Shown here: positions 7,900-15,975 of the stretch, piece by piece | Position numbering within the stretch: the stretch's first letter is position 1 | How the letters are laid out: each line of letters begins with the position of its first letter | Assembly: GCA_016931365.1 (NCBI GenBank) | Contig: JAFGEY010000497.1 | Span: forward strand, 1-59,658 | Origin: Anaerolineae bacterium | Lineage (GTDB): Bacteria; Chloroflexota; Anaerolineae; JAFGEY01 | Length of the DNA: 59,658 nucleotides | Reading direction: 5' to 3' | Made by a program: the position numbers and the translations under genes | The notes under the pieces: model-generated | Databases searched by the model: none | What the model was told of the DNA's origin: nothing | Seen by the model: the letters and a program-made list of their open reading frames with translations, nothing else

Positions 7900-8841
7900 T
7901 CAGGCAGAGGCCTGGTTTAGTCTGTCCATCTGTTCCGGGTTGAGCATGATATTCAACGCGCCCAGATTTTCTTTCATTTGTTCGTCTGTGCTTGCTGTCA
8001 TCAAGGGGATTACCGGGGGATCGCTCTGCACCATCCAGGCGTACACGATCTGGTTGGCCGTCGCGCCCGTTTCTTTAGCGATGGCGCGCAATGCGGCCAG
8101 CCGCGCATCGGTGTCTGGTCCGAGGTATTGCTCCTGGAAAGCGCGGTCGGCGCGCGTGTAGGCGCCGTTGAGCAAGGGCGAATAGGCCAGCAACGTGAGG
8201 CCCTCGCTTTGGCAGTAATCCAACAGATCGTCGTTGGCGGAGACCTGGGCACCAAAGCTGGCTCCGGGTTTGGGGCGCAGGTAGGTATAGCGCTGTTGGA
8301 TGCAGCAGTACTCCGCCCAGCCGTTTATGCGGCTCACCCAACGCGCCCTTTCCAGCCGCCAGGCTGGGAAATTGCTGGCGCCGATATAGCGCACCTTGCC
8401 AGCTTGGACCAGGCGATCAAAAGCCTCCATCGTTTCCTCTAGTGGCGTGATCCGATCGTCCACATGGGCATAGTACAGATCAATGACATCGGTCTGCAGC
8501 CGTTTGAGGCTTTTCTCACATTCACGCTCGATCTGATCGGCGCGCAGCCCGCGCTCGACATCCTGGTAGGCAAAGCCAAGCTTGGTGGCGATGAACAAAC
8601 GAGAGCGATTCTGGCGCGCTTGCAGCCATTCGCCCAGGACGGTCTCGCTCTCGCCTCCCTGAAAGCCCGGCAGCCAAAAGGAATAGATGTTGGCCGTGTC
8701 AAAGAAAAAGCCTCCCGCCGCTACGTACTGATCCATCAAGCGAAAGGACATTTCCTGGCCGACGCGATTCCCATAGTACAGAATGCCCAGGCAGAACGCG
8801 CTGACTTGAATTTCGGTGTTTCCGAGTGGTACAGTTTTCAT
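7900..8841 (-). CDS. Aldo/keto reductase
   Basis: A 313-aa NAD(P)H-dependent oxidoreductase of the AKR barrel family. The tetrad positions are visible: FDTANIYSF (Asp and Tyr), IATKLGF (Lys) and YYAHVDD (His). The C-terminal part carries the cofactor-binding segment around VIPLMTAST. The ATG at 8841 has AAAGGA inside the end of the upstream NUDIX gene, with a 3-nt gap, so both belong to the fucoside operon. In non-phosphorylated L-fucose breakdown an AKR can oxidise the sugar to its lactone, which fits the context, but the substrate is not shown by the sequence. Confidence 0.9.
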   Translation of the reverse strand: MKTVPLGNTEIQVSAFCLGILYYGNRVGQEMSFRLMDQYVAAGGFFFDTANIYSFWLPGFQGGESETVLGEWLQARQNRSRLFIATKLGFAYQDVERGLRADQIERECEKSLKRLQTDVIDLYYAHVDDRITPLEETMEAFDRLVQAGKVRYIGASNFPAWRLERARWVSRINGWAEYCCIQQRYTYLRPKPGASFGAQVSANDDLLDYCQSEGLTLLAYSPLLNGAYTRADRAFQEQYLGPDTDARLAALRAIAKETGATANQIVYAWMVQSDPPVIPLMTASTDEQMKENLGALNIMLNPEQMDRLNQASA

Positions 8842-8844
8842 CGC

Positions 8845-9360
8845 TCACTTTCCTTTCGTTCGACGTTTATCTCGCTTGCGGCCAAGAAGCAGATTGCGTA
8901 CTCTACGCCACAAAAAAAAGCAACTCAAGAACACAGTTTCGGGCCTGGAAAACCTTTGCTCTTTCTCAAATGGCGTTTTAGAATGAGCGCAAGCATCCTG
9001 GATGTGCTCACCGGAAAACCTGAAAAGCCGCCTGGGCAATGCGCTCAACGGGAACCACTTTACCTCAAGCGACTCCCAGTCATGCTCAGATGGATTGCCG
9101 CCAACGACTCTGCCGGCGAATACTCGTTGCCTGTCTCCTCCGTGAGGAAACTGTGGGCGCCAGTATTCGCCCACCAGGCGTTCTAACTCGATCTCGTAGC
9201 CGGTTTCCTCGCGCGCCTCGCGGATGGCGGCTTGCTCAAACGTCTCACCGGGTTCCAGTCGTCCGGCCGGCAAGGCCCACAATCGTGCATCCTCTCGGAG
9301 GATCAGCAACACGTGATGATCGTCATTGAAAACAACCACTGAACTGCTTTGCGTCGTCAC
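8845..9360 (-). CDS. NUDIX hydrolase
   Basis: A 171-aa pyrophosphohydrolase. The Nudix box runs from GRLEPGETFEQAA into IREAREETGYEI and has the full G-x5-E-x7-REUxEE pattern that binds Mg. Substrates in the family range from nucleoside triphosphates to nucleotide sugars; the location next to a nucleotidyltransferase hints at a nucleotide-sugar or house-cleaning role. The GTG start at 9360 lies 1 nt from the upstream stop. The last 45 residues are rich in basic and hydrophobic residues beyond the usual Nudix fold and are unassigned. Confidence 0.88.
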   Translation of the reverse strand: MTTQSSSVVVFNDDHHVLLILREDARLWALPAGRLEPGETFEQAAIREAREETGYEIELERLVGEYWRPQFPHGGDRQRVFAGRVVGGNPSEHDWESLEVKWFPLSALPRRLFRFSGEHIQDACAHSKTPFEKEQRFSRPETVFLSCFFLWRRVRNLLLGRKRDKRRTKGK

Positions 9361-9361
9361 G

Positions 9362-10174
9362 TTAGAACCCCCGCAGGTCCGTACTCGTCCGGCGCGTCAG
9401 ACCCTCTTTCGGCAGGCGTTTGAGCACCACATACTCCAGTCCGTGTTCTTGACAGAACGTACGCTTTTCGGGCTTGTCGCCATCTTCGTTAACCGCATAG
9501 ATGTCGGGCCGAATCCTGGCGATTTCCGGTTCAGCGTCCATCCACCCGCTGCCGGTGGAAATCAACGTCTGTTTGACGTAACGGATGGACTGCACGACAT
9601 AACGCCGTTCGTCCTGCCCGAGCAGCGGATGCCCCGCCCCTTTGAGCATTTCGACGTTGGCGTCATTGCCCACCACCACATAGAGGTCACCCAGGGCCGA
9701 GACCTCCTCAAAAAAGCGCACATGGCCGGAGTGCAGCCAGTCATAGCAGCCGGTGACGAGGACTTTTTTTCTGTCTGGCGGGCTTTCGACGGAAAAATTC
9801 GCAAAGCCGGCGAGGTCGGCATCGGTGAGCACGCGGTAAGTGAGGCCGTCCGCGGCACAGTAGGCGCGTCTTTGTGGGGTGTCTTCCGCCGCTCGGGTGG
9901 CCCACACATCCGGCGTCAGCCCGGCAACCTGCGGCAACGCGTCCGGCGCGGGCGGCTCTGTGACCAGCGTGAGGCGATCCACATAACGCACGGCTTGCAG
10001 GAAATACTGTCGCTCCGCCTCCGGGAACTTGGGCGCGCGGCCTGTCAGGGCTTGCGCTACGGCATCAGACCATAACAAGACGTGCAGCGTCCCCAACCTG
10101 GCCGCTTCTTCTAAAAAGCGCAGGTCACGAGAGCGAATGTCGTCAAAAGCGCCGGTCACAACAACTTTGTTCAT
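9362..10174 (-). CDS. Tandem-domain nucleotidyltransferase (RfaE2/TagD-like)
   Basis: A 270-aa protein built from two copies of a cytidylyltransferase-like fold. The C-terminal copy has the full nucleotide-binding signature VLVTGCYDWLHSGH. The N-terminal copy begins VVVTGAFDDIRSRDLRF, lacking the HxGH pair, so it is probably inactive. The repeated ERxYxxQxxRYV segments (ERQYFLQAVRYV and ERRYVVQSIRYV) show internal duplication. Such enzymes attach CMP or AMP to sugar or alditol phosphates. I chose the ATG at 10174, which has AAGGA 6 nt upstream; an ATG two codons earlier is also possible. It follows the GHMP kinase, giving a kinase plus transferase pair. Confidence 0.85.
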   Translation of the reverse strand: MNKVVVTGAFDDIRSRDLRFLEEAARLGTLHVLLWSDAVAQALTGRAPKFPEAERQYFLQAVRYVDRLTLVTEPPAPDALPQVAGLTPDVWATRAAEDTPQRRAYCAADGLTYRVLTDADLAGFANFSVESPPDRKKVLVTGCYDWLHSGHVRFFEEVSALGDLYVVVGNDANVEMLKGAGHPLLGQDERRYVVQSIRYVKQTLISTGSGWMDAEPEIARIRPDIYAVNEDGDKPEKRTFCQEHGLEYVVLKRLPKEGLTRRTSTDLRGF

Positions 10175-10223
10175 CCTCATTCCTTGTTAGCCCTGCAAAG
10201 GCTTGCACACCTTCGCAAGGTTT

Positions 10224-11018
10224 TCATACCCTTACCTGCACGCGGAACCCGCCCGACACCGGCTCGTCAGAAACGACGTACAGGTAGCCGCCTCCGCAGC
10301 CGGAATACATCGCGCCTGCGTAGCGCGCCTGGTAGGCGCGTGCTAGCGTCATCAAGTCCACGGTGAGGGTGTGATGGTGAACCACGTCCGGCAGGATCGT
10401 TTCCCAACAAAGCATACACTCGTTCATCGAAGCGCCGAGCGCGGCGGTGTCCATCGCTACGATGGCGTCAAAGCAGTCCTTGCCCGATTGCCCCAGGCGG
10501 CGAATCCACGCCGGGTCGAGGTTTTTCATGCCCAGCGGGTTATAGCCAGCAGGCCGCTGGGCGATGGGCACCAAATAGATGACGCTCTCCAGCCAACGCG
10601 CCACGGCCGGGTCGGTGTTGGTTTCAATGTGGGCAGGAAAGAGGCCGCCCTTGTGCGCAAAATCATAGTCCAGCCGGTTGACGCCGGGATAGAGCAGGCC
10701 GATCATGTCTTGCGATCCCGACGGCTCAACCAGGTCGCGGTTTTCCTCGGCATACAATTCCTGCACCAGTGCGGCAGGATCGTGGTTAGGGAGGTCGTTG
10801 GGCCACAGGCGCAAGGCCACCTTGCGCGTGCTCGTCCCCATTCCGCAGCGATCCATAAAACGGCATGTCGGTTCGATGGCGACTACCACCATCGAGCCGG
10901 GCGGATCAGGATTGCATCTTGATACAAATGGCTGGTCAATCCACCCACCGGCAAATGCCATACGGTAGGGGAGATAGCCAATGGTGTCGGCGAGAAGGGT
11001 TTTCACATTTGCAGTCAT
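10224..11018 (-). CDS. GHMP-family sugar kinase
   Basis: A 264-aa ATP-dependent small-molecule kinase, shorter than typical heptose or fucose kinases (about 330 aa or more). Visible GHMP features are YRMAFAGGWIDQP (sugar-binding strand), DRCGMGTSTRKVAL in place of the usual GLGSSSA loop, GSQDMIGL corresponding to the family GKQD segment, and YSGCGGGYLYVV, the C-terminal glycine-rich motif. These point to the sugar 1-kinase branch (HddA or fucokinase-like) rather than galactokinase. The ATG at 11018 has only a weak ribosome site. Next to a nucleotidyltransferase it would supply sugar-1-phosphate for activation; the sugar itself is unknown. Confidence 0.75.
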   Translation of the reverse strand: MTANVKTLLADTIGYLPYRMAFAGGWIDQPFVSRCNPDPPGSMVVVAIEPTCRFMDRCGMGTSTRKVALRLWPNDLPNHDPAALVQELYAEENRDLVEPSGSQDMIGLLYPGVNRLDYDFAHKGGLFPAHIETNTDPAVARWLESVIYLVPIAQRPAGYNPLGMKNLDPAWIRRLGQSGKDCFDAIVAMDTAALGASMNECMLCWETILPDVVHHHTLTVDLMTLARAYQARYAGAMYSGCGGGYLYVVSDEPVSGGFRVQVRV

Positions 11019-11034
11019 AGTTATATCTCGTGAA

Positions 11035-11065
11035 GCGTGAAACGTGAGGGCATCACGTTTCACGC
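11035..11065. repeat. Perfect intergenic palindrome (GTGAAACGTGA type)
   Basis: GCGTGAAACGTGA and TCACGTTTCACGC form a 13-bp perfect stem around GGGCA, between the GHMP kinase and the fucosidase. It is followed by further CTCAC units up to about 11080. It looks like a short REP-type element rather than a terminator, since no T-run follows. Confidence 0.7.
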
Positions 11066-11080
11066 CTCACACCTCACGGT

Positions 11081-12517
11081 TTACGCCAGCGTCACCCGCA
11101 AACACTGGGCGTAATCGCATGGCTTTTGCTCCGGCAGGTCAACGGCCAGGCCGCGCGATGTCTGCTCGAACTTGACCGGGCCGGCGCCCAACATAGTCAC
11201 GTCCGTCACTGTGCCGACAGCCCCCTGCGCCAGGCCGCGCACGACGGTCCTCCCGCCCTCCGGCCATTTCATCTGGAAAGCGTAAATGACGTTGCCTTTG
11301 GCCGTGAAGCGCAAGTCCTCAATCGTCCAGGGCACGGCCTCCTCGCGAAAGCCCTCGATGATCACCGAAGATGGCCCTTCGCTGGACACCTTCCACGGGC
11401 GCGTGCCGTAGATGCCCTCGCCGTTGATTTTGATCCACGCCGCCATGCGCTCCAGCAGGTACGTACATTCATCGTCGAGCGTGCCGTCGGGACGTTGCGG
11501 GATGTTTAGCAGCAGGTTCCCGTTCTTGCTGACAATGTCCACCAGCATTTCGGCCACCTGCTTGGGCGTCTTGTACACATCGCGGACATTGTAAAACCAG
11601 TCGCCAACGCTGGTGTCGGTCTGCCAGACATAGGGAAAAATATCTGGGCGTTGGCTGCGCTCGATGTCAAAGACGCCCACCGACAGCACGTCCACGTTCT
11701 TGTCTTTCTGATTGTATACGGCCTGATTGACGCCGTCGTGCAATCTTGCGCTGGTGTTGTACAGATGGGCAATGGCGTTCAAGCCGTATTGCCCGAACGG
11801 CACGCCGCCGTCGGAGTACAGCAGGTCGGGATGATACACGTCAATCAGTTCTTTGACGTAGGTATACCAACGTTCGTGCCACCACGAATTGCTGGTGTAC
11901 CATTCGCCCTGACGGATGTCTTTGGCGCCACGGTTGGGCAAATACAGGTCTTCGTAGGCCGGGTCGCTGCCGTCGTAAGGCACACCCGTGTAGGGGCCGG
12001 CTTTGTCTGCGCCTTTGGTCGGCGTGTACCAGCTAAACGTCGCACCCATATGCTCGGAAAAGCCAAAGGGCAGCCCGTGAGCCAACGCTGCATCCATCCA
12101 GACTTGGACAATGTCCTTTTGCGGCCCCATTTTGACGGAGTTCCAAGGGTGGCGAGAATTCCAGTTATGAAAATTGTCGTGGTGCGCGGCCTGGGCCACG
12201 AAATAGCGCGCACCAGCGGCCACGTACAATTGCATCAGCCCTTCGGGATCAAACTTTTCTGCTTTCCACAGCCGCGCCACGTCCTTGTAGCCGAACTTTG
12301 ACGGATGCCCGTACTTGCGGACGTGGTAGCGGTACTGATCCGATCCCTCGATGTACATATTCCGGGCGTACCAGTCGCCGTACATCGGCACGGACTGCGG
12401 CCCCCAGTGCGACCAGATGCCAAACTTGGCATCGCGGTACCAATCGGGGCACTGAAACTGTCGCAATGATTCCCACGTGGGCGCAAACGGCCCGGCTTCA
12501 ATCGTCATGTCTACCAT
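11081..12517 (-). CDS. Alpha-L-fucosidase, GH29 (copy 1)
   Basis: A 478-aa glycoside hydrolase that releases terminal alpha-L-fucose with retention. Family features are WYRDAKFGIWSHWGPQSVP, AQAAHHDNFHNW, and DLLYSDGG, whose Asp236 is at the expected nucleophile position. The middle and C-terminal part have SKNGNLLLNIPQRPDGTLDDE and a beta-sandwich domain. No signal peptide is visible, so it should act in the cytoplasm on imported fucosides. The ATG at 12517 follows GGAGGG. The first substrate-site His-His of most GH29 enzymes (KHHDGF) reads AHHDNF here, so it belongs to a different GH29 subgroup from the other two copies. The 7807-7899 remnant derives from this type. Confidence 0.92.
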   Translation of the reverse strand: MVDMTIEAGPFAPTWESLRQFQCPDWYRDAKFGIWSHWGPQSVPMYGDWYARNMYIEGSDQYRYHVRKYGHPSKFGYKDVARLWKAEKFDPEGLMQLYVAAGARYFVAQAAHHDNFHNWNSRHPWNSVKMGPQKDIVQVWMDAALAHGLPFGFSEHMGATFSWYTPTKGADKAGPYTGVPYDGSDPAYEDLYLPNRGAKDIRQGEWYTSNSWWHERWYTYVKELIDVYHPDLLYSDGGVPFGQYGLNAIAHLYNTSARLHDGVNQAVYNQKDKNVDVLSVGVFDIERSQRPDIFPYVWQTDTSVGDWFYNVRDVYKTPKQVAEMLVDIVSKNGNLLLNIPQRPDGTLDDECTYLLERMAAWIKINGEGIYGTRPWKVSSEGPSSVIIEGFREEAVPWTIEDLRFTAKGNVIYAFQMKWPEGGRTVVRGLAQGAVGTVTDVTMLGAGPVKFEQTSRGLAVDLPEQKPCDYAQCLRVTLA

Positions 12518-12579
12518 TGTTATCCCTCCTGATCTTGATATCTGCAAATTGGAAATCGCAAATCAACAAATCTGCAATC

Positions 12580-13620
12580 TTAGTCCTGTACCGTGCGCTT
12601 GCCGGCCTTGCGATCGGCGTACTGCTGCTCGATCCAGGCGTAGGTCTTGGCCAGACCCGCACGGAAAGGCATGTTGGGTTCCCAGCCAAGCGTCTGCAAG
12701 ATGAAGGTGTTGTCGCTGTTACGCCCGGCGACGCCGCGCGGCGCGTTCAGGTCGTAATGTCGCTCTAACTTTACACTGCCGATCTCTTCAGCGATGCTGA
12801 CCAGGGTGTTGATGGCGATCAACTCGCTTGACCCCAGATTGATCGGCGTGGCGATGAGGGCGTCGCAGTGCATAATCAGATCAATGCCTTTGACGCAGTC
12901 ATCAATGTACATGAAACTGCGCGTCTGATGGCCGTCGCTCCAGATGGTGATCTCGTACTTGCCGGTGTCCTTTGCCTCGATCACCTTACGGCAGAGGGCT
13001 GCCGGCGCCTTTTCGCGCCCGCCGTCCCAGGTGCCGAAGGGACCGTAGACGTTGTGAAAGCGCGCAATAAAGGTTTTCATCTGCCGCTCGGCCCAATATT
13101 CCTGGCAGAACATCTCGGACATCAGCTTTTCCCAGCCATAACCGCGCTCGGCCATAGCAGGATAGGCGTCACTTTCTTTCAAGGCGCGCACGTTGGGGTC
13201 TTGCTGGAGCAGCGTGTTGTAGGCGCAGGCCGACGAAGAGAAAAAGTACCGCTCCGCTCCGGCGCGGTACACTGCCTCGATCATGTGTGTGTTGATGAGA
13301 ATGCTGCGCAGGCACTCGATGCGAAAGCGCTCGATAAAGCCCATCCCGCCCATGTCGGCGGCCAGGTTGTAGACCTCTACCGCCCCTTCGACAGCGCGGA
13401 CACAGTTGGGGTACTCGCTCAAGTCCATACACAGGCTTTCGACGCCCGGCACGCGCTGGTACCATTCAGGCAGAGGCTTTTTGTCCACCGCGCGGATGCG
13501 CGTAAAGCCCTGGTCGTGGAAATAGCGCGTGAGTGCGCCGGCGATAAAACCGCCCGCGCCGGTAATGACAATCAAATCATTCTTGTTTAGTGTTGTAGCC
13601 GCAGTTGGGTTTTCTTTCAT
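12580..13620 (-). CDS. GDP-mannose 3,5-epimerase-like protein
   Basis: A 346-aa extended SDR epimerase. It matches the plant GDP-mannose 3,5-epimerase closely from memory: GAGGFIAG (NAD binding), ADMGGMGFIE, SSSACAYN, LKESDAYPA, YGWEKL (Tyr161, Lys165), GPFGTWDGGREKAPAA, TRSFMYIDDCV and RGRNSDNT. Positions equivalent to the plant catalytic Cys and Lys are Cys132 and Lys204. The plant enzyme converts GDP-D-mannose to GDP-L-galactose and GDP-L-gulose. The ATG at 13620 follows AGGAG. Its presence among fucosidases and beside a sugar kinase and nucleotidyltransferase suggests synthesis or interconversion of an L-sugar nucleotide. GDP specificity was not tested. Confidence 0.88.
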   Translation of the reverse strand: MKENPTAATTLNKNDLIVITGAGGFIAGALTRYFHDQGFTRIRAVDKKPLPEWYQRVPGVESLCMDLSEYPNCVRAVEGAVEVYNLAADMGGMGFIERFRIECLRSILINTHMIEAVYRAGAERYFFSSSACAYNTLLQQDPNVRALKESDAYPAMAERGYGWEKLMSEMFCQEYWAERQMKTFIARFHNVYGPFGTWDGGREKAPAALCRKVIEAKDTGKYEITIWSDGHQTRSFMYIDDCVKGIDLIMHCDALIATPINLGSSELIAINTLVSIAEEIGSVKLERHYDLNAPRGVAGRNSDNTFILQTLGWEPNMPFRAGLAKTYAWIEQQYADRKAGKRTVQD

Positions 13621-13726
13621 TTCTTTATTCTCCTGATAAATAAAAATGTCAGGTCATTATGTTGACACCTGTTTTGTTTCAGTTGCGGTATGTCAGCCGC
13701 CACGGTGAACTAGACTGCGCGGCGAA

Positions 13727-14512
13727 CTAGGCCGCATTCAGATCAGCCCACGTCCAGGGCGGCGACTGGATGTTTGTGACATCTACAGGGAAGGCCCAAA
13801 GGCCGCCCAGGGGGGCGGTCACATGCGCGGCGGCGCGCCGATAGCACGCCAGTTTGGCTGCCCTGTCCGTGGTTTTGACCAGGCTCTGATAGAGCTCCAG
13901 GTAGCCGGGATCGCGCTCGCTGAGATAGTTCACAGCCGCCTTGTCTCCCTTCCAGGGGATGTGCCTGATCGTAAAATAGTTGAACCACACATCTGCGTGC
14001 CCATAGACGGCCATGCGGATGTCCGCCACTGCTTGGTCACGCAAGGCAGGTGAGTGAGCAAGCCGACAGGCAACGGCCAGGTTATAGTTGGTGGCAAACC
14101 AGGCCCCATACGCGGCCGCATCCGATATGGGTTGCACAAGTTTGTGCCGCTGTACGTGCTGTTGCGTGCCGGCCAGTTGGCCGCTCCGGTCAAACAAAAT
14201 AACGCTGCGCTCGAACCAACGGATGACGGGAGCCAGTTCGTGGGCATCCGAAAGTGGAAACGTATGTTCCCGAATCTGCCGCAGCGCGTTGGCTGAGACG
14301 AAAAGCAGGTCTGTAAACCGCTCTTGGATCGCCGTTACGCCCACATACCACACACACTCGGCGTCTCGCAGTACGATGACAAGGTCGTAATCGCTGGCGG
14401 GCGTCAGTGTGTGGCTGACCAGCGAGCCAATTGCCAGAATGCCCTCAACCTGCTCTTTTGTGCGCAGCCGGGAAATGACCGTTTCCAGTGCTTCAGGTAT
14501 CTCGATATTCAA
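13727..14512 (-). CDS. Nucleotidyltransferase-domain protein (Pol beta-like)
   Basis: A 261-aa protein with an N-terminal minimal nucleotidyltransferase domain: GSLVSHTLTPASDYDLVIV gives the G-S-x10-D-x-D metal and nucleotide motif. The rest is helical, resembling the substrate domain of aminoglycoside adenylyltransferase or kanamycin-type relatives, without a recognisable specificity motif. The start is TTG at 14512 with GGAG 7 nt upstream and 18 nt after the fucosidase stop, so it is translated as part of the operon. Its role in a fucoside operon is unclear; AMP or nucleotide transfer to a small molecule or protein is the family activity. Confidence 0.75.
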   Translation of the reverse strand: MNIEIPEALETVISRLRTKEQVEGILAIGSLVSHTLTPASDYDLVIVLRDAECVWYVGVTAIQERFTDLLFVSANALRQIREHTFPLSDAHELAPVIRWFERSVILFDRSGQLAGTQQHVQRHKLVQPISDAAAYGAWFATNYNLAVACRLAHSPALRDQAVADIRMAVYGHADVWFNYFTIRHIPWKGDKAAVNYLSERDPGYLELYQSLVKTTDRAAKLACYRRAAAHVTAPLGGLWAFPVDVTNIQSPPWTWADLNAA

Positions 14513-14530
14513 ACGTCTGCTCCGGCTCGA

Positions 14531-15907
14531 TTACCCGACCGCCAGCGCGATCACCGTATCAATCTGGTCCGGGGACTGGGCCGGCCCGGCAACGACTGTC
14601 TCGTTCTGTTCGACCTTGATAGGCAGCGGTGTGTGTGCCGCATCGCTTAACAGATATGCGCCGGCGATCTTGCCGGGAACCCTGATCTGCCCACCCTGCG
14701 GCCAATCGAACACGTGCAGGTAGAGCTTGCCCGGTTTGGCCGTGCTGCGGCACCAGTCAACGCCCTGGATAGGCCCCGGTTTGGTGCCATAGACCGCTTC
14801 GCCGTTGACCTTGAGCCACTCACCCATCGCCAGCAGCCGGTCGACGCTGGGCTGCGGGATTACCCCTTCGGCGGTCGGCCCGACGTTGAGCAAATAGTTG
14901 CCGCCTTTGCTGACGATATCGACCAGCTTGTGGATCAGGTCTTCCGTCGATTTCCAGTTGTGGTCGTAGGATTTAAAGCCCCAGGTGTCGTTGATCGTCG
15001 CCGGCGTCTCCCAGTCGACGTCTACCGCGCGCTCGGGGATGCGGTTGTCGCCCGCCGAGGCATAGTCGCCCTGCGCGTTGCCCACGCGCCCGCAGACCAG
15101 GCAGTCAGGCTGGAGCTGGTGGACCAATTCGAGCAGCGATTCGCTCTGCGCGGCGGTCATGTGCTTGGGCGTGTCGAACCAGACCAGGCCGATCGGCCCA
15201 TAGTTGGTCAGGATTTCGCGCACCTGCGGCTTGACGTAATTTTCGACATAGCCGGCAAAGTCCTGCTGCTTGGGGTCGTAATCCCAGTCATTGCCGTCGC
15301 CGTCGGGGTGATGCCAGTCCTGCGTTTGCGAGTAGTAAAAGCAGAGCTTGATGCCCTGCTTTTGGCATTCCTCGGCCAGTTCTTTGAGCGGATCGCGGCC
15401 AAAGGGCGTGCCATCGACCATGTTGTAGCTGGTGTGCTCGGATTTGAACAGGCAAAAGCCATCGTGGTGCTTGGAGGTGATGACGAGGTATTTCTGCCCG
15501 GCCCGTTTGGCGATGGAAACCCACTCGGCGGCGTCAAACTTGACCGGATCGAACTGCCTGGCGAGCTGCTCATACTCGGCGACGGGAATCTGGGCGCGTT
15601 TCATGATCCATTCGCCGATGCCGGGGATGTGTTTACCTTTCCATTCGCCGGCGGGGATGGCATACAGCCCCCAGTGAATGAACATGCCAAAGCGGGCCTC
15701 GCGCCACCAATCCAGGCGCGGGTCGGACTTGGCCTCTTTTCTTTGCCCGCGCTCGTCGGCAATCGCCGAGCGAGAGGGCGGCCACTCGATGGCATGGACG
15801 AGCGTCAAGGCGGCCAGGTCGGCCAACTCGACGCCTTCGACCCGGGCCATCTCGGTCAATTTTTGGACGATGGCGTCGGGCAAAGAAAGCGTAATCTCTT
15901 TTGACAT
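14531..15907 (-). CDS. Alpha-L-fucosidase, GH29 (copy 2) with RHH-like N-terminal extension
   Basis: A 458-aa fusion. Residues about 1-42 (ITLSLPDAIVQKLTEMA, then a second helix) look like a ribbon-helix-helix or CopG-like DNA-binding or dimerisation unit, followed by a charged linker. The GH29 domain starts near residue 65 with LDWWREARFGMFIHWGLYA. It has KHHDGFCLFKSEHTSYN, LVWFDTPKHM with the nucleophile Asp245, and SKGGNYLLNVGPTAEGVI. It retains a classical GH29 active site and has no signal peptide. The ATG at 15907 follows AAAGGA. No internal start precedes the catalytic domain, so the extension is part of the protein. The RHH label is inference from pattern. Confidence 0.88.
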   Translation of the reverse strand: MSKEITLSLPDAIVQKLTEMARVEGVELADLAALTLVHAIEWPPSRSAIADERGQRKEAKSDPRLDWWREARFGMFIHWGLYAIPAGEWKGKHIPGIGEWIMKRAQIPVAEYEQLARQFDPVKFDAAEWVSIAKRAGQKYLVITSKHHDGFCLFKSEHTSYNMVDGTPFGRDPLKELAEECQKQGIKLCFYYSQTQDWHHPDGDGNDWDYDPKQQDFAGYVENYVKPQVREILTNYGPIGLVWFDTPKHMTAAQSESLLELVHQLQPDCLVCGRVGNAQGDYASAGDNRIPERAVDVDWETPATINDTWGFKSYDHNWKSTEDLIHKLVDIVSKGGNYLLNVGPTAEGVIPQPSVDRLLAMGEWLKVNGEAVYGTKPGPIQGVDWCRSTAKPGKLYLHVFDWPQGGQIRVPGKIAGAYLLSDAAHTPLPIKVEQNETVVAGPAQSPDQIDTVIALAVG

Positions 15908-15932
15908 CCGTTGATCCTTTCTGTGGTTTGAG

Positions 15933-15965
15933 ATAAACCAGGTTTTTCCAAAAAACCTGGTTTAT
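15933..15965. repeat. Perfect 15-bp palindrome between two fucosidase genes
   Basis: ATAAACCAGGTTTTT pairs with AAAAACCTGGTTTAT around CCA. It lies between GH29 copies 2 and 3 on the same strand. It could act as a weak terminator or mRNA stabiliser. Its design (AACCxxGTTTTT mirrored) resembles the terminator at 31492-31522. Confidence 0.7.
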
Positions 15966-15975
15966 TATCAAGTAC

